Source of the DNA: an uncultured Lentisphaeria bacterium
GTDB lineage: Bacteria > Verrucomicrobiota > Lentisphaeria > Victivallales > UBA1829
Length of the DNA stretch: 64,000 nucleotides
Direction: 5' to 3'
Assembly: GCA_905197955.1 (NCBI GenBank)
Contig: CAJKAR010000022.1
Location: 1-64,000 of the forward strand
The notes below the pieces were generated by a model that was not told the origin of the DNA, made no database searches, and was given only the letters and a program-made list of their open reading frames with translations. Made by a program: the position numbers and the translations under genes. The first letter of the stretch is position 1. Every line of letters starts with the position of its first letter. Shown here in pieces: positions 37,301 to 44,867 of the stretch.

Positions 37301-37850
37301 GGAGCAATTCTGGAAATTTCCCTATCGCTGGATTCCCGAAACTGATTACTTCGGATACTATCCCGGACATCATCCGAACGGAGAGGTGATCGCGGCATTT
37401 CCGGATGGCGGAGCGGCGCTCTCGGTCCACCGTTCCGGAAAAGGAGAAGTGCTCGTATTCTGGGGCTGTCCGGACTATCGCCCCGAACGCATGGAAGGAT
37501 TCATCGAACGCGCCGCGCGCTGGGCGGGAATTCAAAATCCGTATCAGGGCAACCCGATCGTATTCATGCAGGAGGGGAAATCTTCCGTCAGCGACCGCCG
37601 CTATGTTCTGCTCTATCAGGACCGGCCCGGAAGCTACCGCCAGAAAATGCTTTCCATTCCCGACGGAGAATATTTTGCCGAAGAACTGATCTCCGACCGG
37701 AAACTCGGAAAAATCCGCGGGGAGACTCTGCGGACCAAAGGCATCCTTCTGGATTTTCCGAAAGGAGCTTCTCCGCTTCAAATCCTGCGCTTTACCCCGA
37801 TGGAACAATATAAAACCAAATGGTCGCTGAATTATCCGGAGTTGAACTGA
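34374..37850 (+). CDS. secreted GH42-like beta-galactosidase-type hydrolase
   Basis: An exported protein of 1158 residues with signal peptide MKHSLFALGLLLGSDLAAG. The ATG at 34374 has GGAAAGAAG 8 nt upstream; an ATG at 34335 that overlaps the pilin stop would place 13 residues before the signal peptide. After N-terminal beta domains, a GH42-type TIM barrel begins near residue 455 (SYNRATFHILWADRKN). It is followed by a glutaminase-like domain (LRLLVLNPLDEVMSQENIHL, WIRNGGKAVMT), as in GH42. Where GH42 enzymes carry an Asn-Glu acid/base, this one reads QPAGEF. The nucleophile candidate is the Glu of GWISEPHD. The substrate is unknown. Confidence 0.75.
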   Translation: MKHSLFALGLLLGSDLAAGPMDFEASAREWITPDPGMTIAGRNGSLQLHFQANDFTPTQHGNWLYNRKVFRLLLKQPQMLQKDCMRIVFEASGHEYKTWNTRDEVIQIWPVIRDESGEQLSYIPQKYPHLYPGGTRWATWMTAPFFAGEAGGATQDIYTAENGDQNAWPDGKLEFLGFKIVVHTRNPQKTKTGSVQIGRIMESGERLPVGVPYFHADSICRTKGTFHFAGTIARGFQASPVVEFSRKISFDPADPASQRQRIELPIPPGNGEFWCEWMFSDENGKRIAGSSFRHQTTHAEFNCTAKPAQTNAPPALGYLRINPHREAVYERNETPELRFTVWPDGKKSLKIRTELLSYQYEDLFETKEFHAQFSSQAPQTFSYTPTLRPDRDAYRCRFTVKDSDGTIMQIREYVFGRRSDLKQARQSRTGLPVDRHALKDLSYNRATFHILWADRKNIKKEKDLTDRFLHAIRSAAPLTRYWTYTIDPAEMEILPGVFDFAVLDQIMDLAADSGVALTLRVTHIESEKPYRWLPYSAQHNFDGLPIFEHYYGGYSLGDRNYLEVWHRLNRALFDRYGNHPAFQGYYLLQPAGEFTIEDKPWEGIVAGYEPPMKQAFQDYLKHNLKLDLPALNRRWNTRFKSWEEVSVPQPAFRLGKMPDLSMRWNDFSKFKFYLDTEGFFPEAVRRIRSYTDRHVIILYSAPQNNLSGAVDYFHNGGNAYLQNEGRYVEAWEKGRTGWISEPHDPTRWASSDDSEWNLDWTVYMAILQAGGGGANLHVYNYPRKRTIENHGFIYAYDRLRKYMPVLDELNGFVSAQEPARIGIFQDPMTIACKHRTTFKPRMDDLARFFELVKFSKLPFATAEKRNLSQLRLLVLNPLDEVMSQENIHLIAEWIRNGGKAVMTVNTGKYSPEAGASAPWPLLRALGIAAPDSAYRTTGRNVTASVLRENPFFDKEKGIRFYTGTEFKRDLQSKEIKEQFWKFPYRWIPETDYFGYYPGHHPNGEVIAAFPDGGAALSVHRSGKGEVLVFWGCPDYRPERMEGFIERAARWAGIQNPYQGNPIVFMQEGKSSVSDRRYVLLYQDRPGSYRQKMLSIPDGEYFAEELISDRKLGKIRGETLRTKGILLDFPKGASPLQILRFTPMEQYKTKWSLNYPELN

Positions 37851-37851
37851 T

Positions 37852-40218
37852 ATGAAAAAGTCCCTCTTTCTGCTTCTGAGTCTTCCGCTGTTTCTGAGCG
37901 CGGAAAATGTCACCCCTCATCCGAAGCTGGTTGTCACGCACGCAATGGGCATGATGCCTGCCGGAGTCGGCAGCTCCTGGGAAATTGCCAGTCTCTTTCC
38001 CCGAACCCGGTATGCGGAAAACAGACCGCATTTCGCCCGCATGTTCGGAGGAAACAGAAGAATGATGCCGCTTGCGGTCATGTATTCGTTTGTCAAACCG
38101 GACGGATCTTTCCATTTCAATGATCCGCTCCCGCCGAAGCGGAGACTTCCCGCCGAAGCGCTTTACCGGAAGTGGAAATACCGCTGGGATCTCGAAAAAG
38201 CCGAGGAACAGGGAATCGACGGATTCGGACTCTGTCTTTCCGGCAACGAACCCTCTTACCGTCATGCGGTCGAATGGTTCCGGACTCTGGAAGCCATGCT
38301 GAAAGAGAATCCCTCTCTGAATCTCCGTCTGATTCCCATGATCTGCGGGAATGATCTGGCGGAACGGAAACAGAATCCGGCGAAATATCAATGGATGTTC
38401 CGCTTTGTCAAGGAATTTCGCAGCAGTCCCGCGTGGATGCGCCGGAACGGACGCCCCGTTCTCATGGGTTACAAAAGCCATGTCACCTGGAAAGCCGAAG
38501 AGTATGTTGATCCCGAATACATCAAAGGGCCGATCAGGATGCATCAGGAATTTTTCCGCGAACTCGGACTGGAAAATGCCGTCTTTCTTTTCGACGGAGC
38601 GGAATATGCACCGGGACAGATCACGCCGTCGAAACAGCCGGGAACTCCCGCTCAGCTTGCGGAGGTTGCCGGAATCGTCTGCGATTCATTCGAGGCATAC
38701 GGCTGCTGGGGCGGCGTGATTCCGGATGAAATCTATCAGAAAAATTATCCGCCCATCGCGGAAGCCGTCCGACGGAAAAATCGGGCGTGGATGATGCCGA
38801 TTCTCGACATCCACAGCGGAATCGGCCAGTTCTACCGGAGCAAACCCGGAGTAGAACGGCTTGTCGAAACCTGGAACTTCGCGGAAAAAACCGGAGCCTC
38901 CATCGCACAGCTTGTCACCTGGAACGACTGGAACGAAGCGACCGGATTCGCCCCCGCCAATTCCTTCAACTATGCTCTTGCCGGACTCAACAGTAAATTC
39001 ATTTACCGCTTCAAACACGGATCGTTCCCGGAGACCGGACGCGATGAAGTTTTCCTCTTCTATCGGAAATACCATCCCGATGCGGATCCGGAGCTCTATC
39101 CCCGCGCGACCGTCGAACGCGACCGCGACAGGTGGGGCGAAACCGATGACATGCTCCATATATTCGTCTTTGCCAAAGCCCCCGGCACCGTGAAAATCTC
39201 CGGCACTGATAAAGGTTCGGAAACATTGCCTCTTCAGAAAGGCTACAACGAATTCAAACTCAAAACCGCAGTCGGGAAAGAAATCTCCGCCCGGATCTAC
39301 CGGAACGGAAATCTTGAACATGAACTGATCTCTCCCGAACGGGTCACCGCACGGCCCTATCGCGAAGATCTGATTCCGTGGGGCTGGAGTTCCCGGTGCA
39401 GGGAACTTTATGATCGCGATTTCGGGAAAAACTTCCGGCCTCTCTCCGAATACTCCGAACGCTGGAATGACGGCATTCCGGACTGGTTCCGCCTGCACTG
39501 GTTCGGAACCACGGAACGGATCGCTGGTTCCGCTCCGGATGACGATCCCGATGGCGATGGAATCCCCAATCTTCAGGAATATCAGCTTGGGGAAAATCCC
39601 TTGAAAAAGAATCCGGTCTATCCGGACGGCTATCGCTGGAATGATCTCAAACGAGCCTTCTCGCCGATCGAAGATCAACATCAGCCGGCCAGAGAGCGTA
39701 TCAATCTCAATCCGTTTCCCGACGCTGCGGGAAAACTGGTTCATGGATTTCTTTATTGCTCAGACGGGGTCTTTGACGGGGTCTATCCCTGGATGATGAA
39801 GTGGGTCAACCGTGTCCGGAATGTCCCGACTGGATGGACCTTCCGATCCGGGAAAAAACACTCCTACACCCTCGGCCCCCATGGAGGAATCGCCATGCAG
39901 CTTGCTCCGGAAACAGCCGGAATCTATCGCTTTCTCCCTCCTGTCGCAGGGACCTATACCATATGCGTTCTTCTGCATGGGGATCCGAAAAAAGAAGTCA
40001 CTCTGCGGATCATGAACGGAAGCAGCGAAGTGCAGAAAATCCGTTGTCCAGCCGGGAAATCGGAATCCGCGCTTCTGACAATCGATCTGCCGCGCCGCGC
40101 AAAACTCGACTTCATTGCAAGTGCCGATGGCGCGGCCGTTCTGGAGCTTCTGCCGGAAATTACTCTGAAGAAAAACGGAGAAACTTCTCCCCGCTCCGTA
40201 CCGGCAAGCAGAAAATAA
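37852..40218 (+). CDS. secreted GH71/GH99-like putative endo-glycosidase
   Basis: A 788-residue exported protein with signal peptide MKKSLFLLLSLPLFLSA, starting 1 bp after the preceding stop. Residues about 25-400 form a TIM barrel whose last strands give LVTWNDWNEATGF (357-365), the WNDWNE-type end seen in GH71 (endo-1,3-alpha-glucanase) and GH99 (endo-alpha-mannosidase) proteins. A beta domain follows. DDDPDGDGIPNLQEY (from residue 563) is a calcium-binding, dockerin/thrombospondin-3-like loop. A C-terminal carbohydrate-binding-like sandwich ends the protein. It probably acts with the GH42-like enzyme on one glycan. Confidence 0.72.
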   Translation: MKKSLFLLLSLPLFLSAENVTPHPKLVVTHAMGMMPAGVGSSWEIASLFPRTRYAENRPHFARMFGGNRRMMPLAVMYSFVKPDGSFHFNDPLPPKRRLPAEALYRKWKYRWDLEKAEEQGIDGFGLCLSGNEPSYRHAVEWFRTLEAMLKENPSLNLRLIPMICGNDLAERKQNPAKYQWMFRFVKEFRSSPAWMRRNGRPVLMGYKSHVTWKAEEYVDPEYIKGPIRMHQEFFRELGLENAVFLFDGAEYAPGQITPSKQPGTPAQLAEVAGIVCDSFEAYGCWGGVIPDEIYQKNYPPIAEAVRRKNRAWMMPILDIHSGIGQFYRSKPGVERLVETWNFAEKTGASIAQLVTWNDWNEATGFAPANSFNYALAGLNSKFIYRFKHGSFPETGRDEVFLFYRKYHPDADPELYPRATVERDRDRWGETDDMLHIFVFAKAPGTVKISGTDKGSETLPLQKGYNEFKLKTAVGKEISARIYRNGNLEHELISPERVTARPYREDLIPWGWSSRCRELYDRDFGKNFRPLSEYSERWNDGIPDWFRLHWFGTTERIAGSAPDDDPDGDGIPNLQEYQLGENPLKKNPVYPDGYRWNDLKRAFSPIEDQHQPARERINLNPFPDAAGKLVHGFLYCSDGVFDGVYPWMMKWVNRVRNVPTGWTFRSGKKHSYTLGPHGGIAMQLAPETAGIYRFLPPVAGTYTICVLLHGDPKKEVTLRIMNGSSEVQKIRCPAGKSESALLTIDLPRRAKLDFIASADGAAVLELLPEITLKKNGETSPRSVPASRK

Positions 40219-40230
40219 CCACCAGCACAT

Positions 40231-40261
40231 CGGAAGAGTCTCCAAAACGGACACTCTTCCG
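40231..40261 (+). terminator. stem-loop after the third locus
   Basis: CGGAAGAGT pairs with ACTCTTCCG, with an inner TCC/GGA pairing, 12 bp after the stop. No T-run. Confidence 0.6.
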
Positions 40262-40429
40262 CTTGTGCGGAATTCAAACGGGGAACTGGTCCGCAATCAA
40301 AGATTTCGCAAAAATTCGCTGTTTTCAAGCGGCCTGAAACGACAATATTTTTTCTTTCACAAGAGCTTGCCGCACTCCCGAATTTGTTTCTCAGGATCTG
40401 AAAAGTTTTCTCTTTTTTTTCTTCCGTCC

Positions 40430-40458
40430 TTGACAAAAGATTGTTCCGAGTTTAAATT
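40430..40458 (+). promoter_or_regulatory. promoter of the fourth locus
   Basis: TTGACA (40430-40435), exactly 17 bp, TAAATT (40453-40458), 54 bp before the ATG at 40513. The CTTGACAAAAGA context is the same as at 32499. No clear inverted repeat was seen. Confidence 0.7.
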
Positions 40459-40512
40459 GAAATTGGTTCACACGAGAGAATCAATCTTTTTCAGAGAAGG
40501 AAATCCTGTTCC

Positions 40513-41616
40513 ATGCCCAGTAAAACACCAGTGCCGACCATGCAGCAGATGGCGGAGGAACTGCAGCTCAGCCGACGGGTGATTTCCGCAGTCATCAACG
40601 GCAATCCGGGCAAAGTCCGAATTTCCGCGGCGACGGAGCAGAGAATCCGGAACTATCTTGCCGCATCCGGGTATGTCCGTTCGAGGTCGGCTCTCCAGCT
40701 CAAACAGGGGGGGAACAGCGAACAGGTCGGGATTTTTTACTGTGGGAAATTTGTCGCACTGAACTATCTTACCGAAGCCCTGACAATGCTCACGGCGGAA
40801 ATCCGGCAGCGCAACGGCTCCTTTGAAATCACCGGGGTCAATCCGGATCAGCTGTACGAAGGAGTCAGCGAAATCATCGCGAAAGGGTTTCGGAGACTGA
40901 TCTGGATTCATGGCAATACGCCGCAGGAGGAATTTTTTCATGCGGAAAAACTGTTTCCTCTGTTCCGGCATCTGGACAAAGTCGTCATTTTCAAGTATGA
41001 TTTTTTCTATTCAGAACAGGAAAAAGCCTATCTGGATCATGGAATTGAGCTGGTCGGATTTGACAGTATCAAATCCTATCGGGAAATTGCGCGTCTTTTT
41101 CGTGAGCAAGGTCATTCCGCAGTCGGGCTCAACGACATTTTTCAAGGAACAAATCTTCCTCTGCCCGGCAACGATCAACTGCTGGACTCCTTTCAGAAGG
41201 AGGGACTCCGGGTTTTCGGACTCCAGCCACCGCAGGAGACTCCGGAAGAGCAGATTCCAGGCAGGATTGCACGAACCATTCTCCGCCTTCATCGCGAGGA
41301 AGGGATTCGAGCAATTTTCATCCGCAATGATCTTCTTGTTGCAAGAGTCATGCATCTGCTGCAGGAAAACGGACTCAGAATCCCCGATGATATTGCAATT
41401 GCGGGTTTCAGCGCCTCTCCTTACTCCGAGCTGCTGACTCCTCCGCTGACCACTTTTGAGCATCCCGTGGAAGCCATGTGCCGCAAGACAATGGAGCTTA
41501 TCAATGCCCCATCCACGGATGGACAGGGGCATCGGCATATTTTTGAAAATCAGCTTCTGCTGCGCCGGAGTCACTGTTATATTCCCGGCATTCAACAAGG
41601 AGAGCAGAAAAAATGA
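40513..41616 (+). CDS. LacI-family transcription regulator
   Basis: A 367-residue protein with an N-terminal LacI headpiece (TMQQMAEELQLSRRVISAVI, then RISAATEQRIRNYLAASGYV) and a periplasmic-binding sensor ending IPDDIAIAGFSASPYSELLT, PPLTTFEHPVEAMCRKTMEL. It is expected to bind a palindromic operator and respond to a sugar. AGAAGGAAA precedes the ATG. Its stop overlaps the start of a decayed pilin-like frame, as in the other loci. It likely controls the GH130-like and CE7 genes downstream. Confidence 0.88.
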   Translation: MPSKTPVPTMQQMAEELQLSRRVISAVINGNPGKVRISAATEQRIRNYLAASGYVRSRSALQLKQGGNSEQVGIFYCGKFVALNYLTEALTMLTAEIRQRNGSFEITGVNPDQLYEGVSEIIAKGFRRLIWIHGNTPQEEFFHAEKLFPLFRHLDKVVIFKYDFFYSEQEKAYLDHGIELVGFDSIKSYREIARLFREQGHSAVGLNDIFQGTNLPLPGNDQLLDSFQKEGLRVFGLQPPQETPEEQIPGRIARTILRLHREEGIRAIFIRNDLLVARVMHLLQENGLRIPDDIAIAGFSASPYSELLTPPLTTFEHPVEAMCRKTMELINAPSTDGQGHRHIFENQLLLRRSHCYIPGIQQGEQKK

Positions 41617-42017
41617 GCGCAAAATTATTGCCGGAAGCGAAAACAGATCATACATTGAAAAAATTGTTAATCGTTGTTTCAATCCGATTGATTCCTGTCA
41701 TTAGCCTTCAGCTTCTCTTCTGGTCTGGAGAAATATCCCCTCTTGCGGAGAAGTCGCTCAGGATCGGGAATTACCATACGATTCTCCTCCATCCGCTACA
41801 GACGAGTTTTTCAGCAAAAAATGCAATGACGGAAGCCCGGAGAAATCATTCTGCCCTATGTCACTTCTTCCAAACGGAGCCGAAAAGAGCAGCAATGTTC
41901 TGCCCGATTCCGGAAAAAGAGAGCAATTCTTCCGTCCGGGGCTTCCGGGATGAATTCTGCGGAACGAACGGGGAAGGAAACGGCAAAAGAATTGACAAAG
42001 ACAAAACGTATCAATAA
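41613..42017 (+). pseudogene. probable decayed prepilin-like gene
   Basis: The frame opens at an ATG overlapping the LacI stop by 4 nt, exactly as pilin genes do in two neighbouring loci. Residues 13-31 read HTLKKLLIVVSIRLIPVIS, which aligns without gaps to the pilin helix [18 protein letters not shown] at T, L, L, L, V and two Ile positions. The pilin Glu is replaced by Lys and charged or proline residues break the helix. No globular pilin part or tail box follows; the remaining 100 residues look like unselected translation. A new, unrelated small gene cannot be excluded. Confidence 0.5.
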
Positions 42018-42068
42018 AATCATCCGCGATCAGAAATTCACCATATACGATAAAGAAAGGAGTTCATC

Positions 42069-43013
42069 ATGACCGCAGCCGCCCCATTTCAACTGAAACG
42101 CTATGCCTCGCATCCGCTTCTTCTACCGCTGGCAGAGAGTGCCTGGGAGAGTGAAAATGTCTTCAATCCGTCTGTCATTTACGCAAACGGACTTTTCCAC
42201 ATGCACTATCGTGCGGAGGGAAAAGACTGGACCAGCCGGATCGGTTATGCGGTGAGCAAAGACGGCATTCACTGGAACCGTCTCCGTGAGCCGGTGCTTG
42301 TGCCCTCCTGCGAATACGACCGCAAAGGGGTGGAGGATCCCCGCGTCACCTATATCGACGGAATCTATTATATGGCATACTGCGGCAATTCCTATTACAG
42401 TGGTCACGGAGTCAACTACTGCGGCAGCATTTATCCGATGTTCGCCAAAAGCCGGAATCTGATCGACTGGGAAGTGATCGGTCCCATGGTAAAAGGCGAA
42501 GACAATAAGGACCACATGCTGTTTCCCCGGAAATTCGACGGCAGATTCTGTTCCTTCCACCGGCGCAGACCGAACATCTGGCTGGCCTTTTCCAAGGATC
42601 TGCTCGACTGGCCGGAATCCGAAATGCGGGAACTCTGCGGAGCGCGTCCCGATGTCGCCTGGGAAGGCAAATACATCGGCATGAACGGGGTCCCCATTGA
42701 GACCGAAGCCGGATGGATCGCCTTCTATCATGGAGCAGACTGCAATCATGTATACCGAATCGGAGTCATGCTTCTGAACCGCAACGATCCTTCGAAGATC
42801 CTTGCACGCCCGAAAACCCCGGTTCTGGAGCCCAGAGAACGATGGGAATGCCGCGGCGATGTGCCAAATGTTGTGTTCAGCACAACCAATCTGCTGGTGA
42901 ACGACACCGTTTATGTCTACTATGGCGGAGCCGATCATGTCATCGGCCTGGCAACGGCCTCCCTGAAAGAGCTTCTGGATTTCCTGCTTGATCCCTCGAA
43001 CCGCTGCCAGTAA
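42069..43013 (+). CDS. GH130-like mannoside phosphorylase/mannosidase
   Basis: A 314-residue protein without signal peptide, a five-bladed beta-propeller. FNPSVIYANGLFHMHYRAEG and GVEDPRVTYIDGIYYMAYC (residues about 87-105) match GH130, where the E-D-P-R segment lines the catalytic site. A later GWIAFYHGAD and the C-terminal YVYYGGADHVIGLATA complete the pattern. GH130 enzymes phosphorolyse or hydrolyse beta-mannosides inside the cell. A GH43/GH32-like activity is the main alternative. AAAGGAG lies 8 nt upstream of the ATG. Part of the LacI-controlled locus. Confidence 0.82.
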   Translation: MTAAAPFQLKRYASHPLLLPLAESAWESENVFNPSVIYANGLFHMHYRAEGKDWTSRIGYAVSKDGIHWNRLREPVLVPSCEYDRKGVEDPRVTYIDGIYYMAYCGNSYYSGHGVNYCGSIYPMFAKSRNLIDWEVIGPMVKGEDNKDHMLFPRKFDGRFCSFHRRRPNIWLAFSKDLLDWPESEMRELCGARPDVAWEGKYIGMNGVPIETEAGWIAFYHGADCNHVYRIGVMLLNRNDPSKILARPKTPVLEPRERWECRGDVPNVVFSTTNLLVNDTVYVYYGGADHVIGLATASLKELLDFLLDPSNRCQ

Positions 43014-43049
43014 CCTGAATATGGAATCTGAATCAGAAAGGAAAAAAGC

Positions 43050-44399
43050 ATGAAATATCTCTCCGTTTTTATGATTCTTGCCTGTTCTCTGGGAATCGCC
43101 TTTCAGGCGGTTGCCGAACCGGAAAAAGCCGCAGCGGAAAAGAGAACCGTAAGCGACGGGAAGGAGATCCGGATCGATCCCTCCACAGTCACCATCACCG
43201 GCGAGACCGATAAATCCCCACTGAGTTATGCGCCTGGCGAGCCCATGGTCTTCACACTCAGACTTCACTTCAAGGGTCCGAAACCGACCGTTCCCTACTT
43301 CATTGCATGGCGCAGGAGCGGCGATGACGGCAAACAGGAGACTGGCCGGGCTCCGGCATTTTCGCCCGTTGTCATCCGGACCTCTCTGGATCGCCCCGGC
43401 TTTGTCCGGATCTACGCAAAACTCATCGACGGGAAAAATCAGAATGTGGTCATAAAAAATCACGAAGCCGGCAGCTTCAACGGAGGAGCCGCCGTTCAAG
43501 CGGAAAAACTGAAAGGCACACCAGCTCCGGCGGATTTCGACGCATTCTGGGAAAAACAGAAAGCGAGACTTGCCGCCGTTCCCATTCAAAGTGAAATGAA
43601 AAAGGTTGTTTCCGGAAAAGATGCGGATATCTATATGGTCAAAGTGGACTGTGCAGGCCCCCGGCCGGTTACAGGCTATCTCTCCATTCCGCACCAAGCC
43701 GCGGAGAAATCTCTTCCCGCGGAAGTTGTCTTTGACTGCTACGGCTTCAGCGGAATCCGGGATCTCGGTCCTGGCAGCGGCCCGAAGAACCGGCTTCGTT
43801 TCAAGGTCAACGCCCACGGCTATGATTTGCGGCGGGACAAATCTTATTACGATGCGTTTCTCAAAAAAATCAATCCCCGCGGCAAGGGATATGCCTTCGA
43901 TCCGGAGGAAAATTCCAATCCGGAAACAGCATACTTCAACGGAATGGCGCTGCGGGTGATCCGGGCTCTGGAATTCGTCAAAACACTGCCGCAGTGGAAC
44001 GGGAAGACGCTGATGCTCAACGGAGGAAGCCAGGGAGGACTTCAGACGATCTGGGGAGCGGCTCTGGACAAGGATGTCACCAGTGCATCCGCCGCGGTTC
44101 CGTGGTGCTGCGATCTTGCCGGAGCGACCCGCTTCGGGCGACTCACCGGCGGCTGGCGCCTTGCCTGGACAGAAGCGCTGGAATATTATGACCCGATCCA
44201 CTTTGCCTCGAAGATCCGCTGTCGTTTCACCATTCCGCGTGCGGGACTCGGAGATTATGTCTGTCCGCCCTCCGGAATCGCGGTGTTCTACAATAATCTG
44301 ACCTGTCCGAAACGGATCATCTGGTTCCAGGGTTCCACCCATGGACGGGTCCCGAAGGATCCTCAGAAAGTGGAATGGAAACACGCGGGAACTCCATAA
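43050..44399 (+). CDS. secreted CE7-type acetyl xylan esterase
   Basis: A 449-residue exported protein with a signal peptide ending FQAVA. Residues about 35-140 are an N-terminal beta domain. The rest is an alpha/beta-hydrolase of the CE7 (acetyl xylan esterase/cephalosporin-C deacetylase) type, with DFDAFWEKQK at its start. The triad is visible: S327 in NGGSQGG, D402 in GLGDYVCPPSG and H431 in STHG. It removes O-acetyl groups from oligosaccharides. With the GH130-like neighbour this suggests acetylated mannan-type material, an inference. A strong terminator follows. Confidence 0.87.
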   Translation: MKYLSVFMILACSLGIAFQAVAEPEKAAAEKRTVSDGKEIRIDPSTVTITGETDKSPLSYAPGEPMVFTLRLHFKGPKPTVPYFIAWRRSGDDGKQETGRAPAFSPVVIRTSLDRPGFVRIYAKLIDGKNQNVVIKNHEAGSFNGGAAVQAEKLKGTPAPADFDAFWEKQKARLAAVPIQSEMKKVVSGKDADIYMVKVDCAGPRPVTGYLSIPHQAAEKSLPAEVVFDCYGFSGIRDLGPGSGPKNRLRFKVNAHGYDLRRDKSYYDAFLKKINPRGKGYAFDPEENSNPETAYFNGMALRVIRALEFVKTLPQWNGKTLMLNGGSQGGLQTIWGAALDKDVTSASAAVPWCCDLAGATRFGRLTGGWRLAWTEALEYYDPIHFASKIRCRFTIPRAGLGDYVCPPSGIAVFYNNLTCPKRIIWFQGSTHGRVPKDPQKVEWKHAGTP

Positions 44400-44410
44400 A
44401 AACAATCCAA

Positions 44411-44463
44411 CGGGATACGTCTCCTTTTCCAATCCGGAAAAAGAGACAAATCCCGATTTTTTT
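44411..44463 (+). terminator. terminator of the fourth locus
   Basis: A long interrupted stem: CGGGAT, GTCTC and TTTTCC pair in order with GGAAAA, GAGAC and ATCCCG, separated by small internal loops. A run of seven T follows (44457-44463). Confidence 0.85.
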
Positions 44464-44474
44464 CAATAAGGATC

Positions 44475-44502
44475 TTGAAAATCTGGAGATTCCGGATATA
44501 TT
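44475..44502 (+). promoter_or_regulatory. promoter of rpmB
   Basis: TTGAAA (44475-44480), 16-bp spacer ending CCGGA, TATATT (44497-44502), 62 bp before the rpmB start. Closely like the parE promoter. Confidence 0.65.
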
Positions 44503-44564
44503 ATAGTTCCTGTTCATGAAAAACAATACGGCCGTTGAAGGCTTTTTACCCAGGAGATCTGAAA

Positions 44565-44795
44565 GTGAGTAACGTTTGCGAAATTTGCGGAAAGAAAAAG
44601 TTTTCCGGCTCCACCATCATCCGCAGGGGCTTGGCGAAGAAAAAAGGCGGTATCGGAATGCACGTCGTCAAAGTTTCTCCGAGAACCTTTGAACCGAACA
44701 TCCAGTCTGTCAGAGTGGTCGAAAACGGCACCGTGACACGCAAGAAAGTCTGCGTCCAGTGCATCCGTTCCGGCCGCATCCAGAAGCCCTGCTGA
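44565..44795 (+). CDS. rpmB: 50S ribosomal protein L28
   Basis: A 76-residue protein. The GTG at 44565 is preceded by AGGAG at 8-9 nt. An ATG 30 bp upstream would add ten residues unlike L28. The sequence starts SNVCEICGKKKFSGSTIIRR and has NIQSVRV, typical of L28. It carries CEIC near the N-terminus and CVQC near the C-terminus, so it is a zinc-binding form. It sits near the ribosomal E site. Its own promoter and terminator make it monocistronic. Confidence 0.93.
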   Translation: MSNVCEICGKKKFSGSTIIRRGLAKKKGGIGMHVVKVSPRTFEPNIQSVRVVENGTVTRKKVCVQCIRSGRIQKPC

Positions 44796-44821
44796 GAAAA
44801 GTTTTAACTTTTCCTCAAATT

Positions 44822-44850
44822 GGAGCCGGTCATGCGGCTCCTTTTTTTTT
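44822..44850 (+). terminator. terminator after rpmB
   Basis: GGAGCCG-GTCATG-CGGCTCC followed by nine T. It ends 17 bp before the thiE ATG. Confidence 0.92.
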
Positions 44851-44867
44851 GCGGAAAGAAGATCTTC

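Noticed and set aside
42123..44432. A 769-codon open frame on the minus strand opposite the GH130 and CE7 genes
   Set aside because: It is the antisense of two well supported genes, has no family motif and no ribosome binding site, and spans their intergenic gap. Codon bias in GC-rich genes produces such frames.
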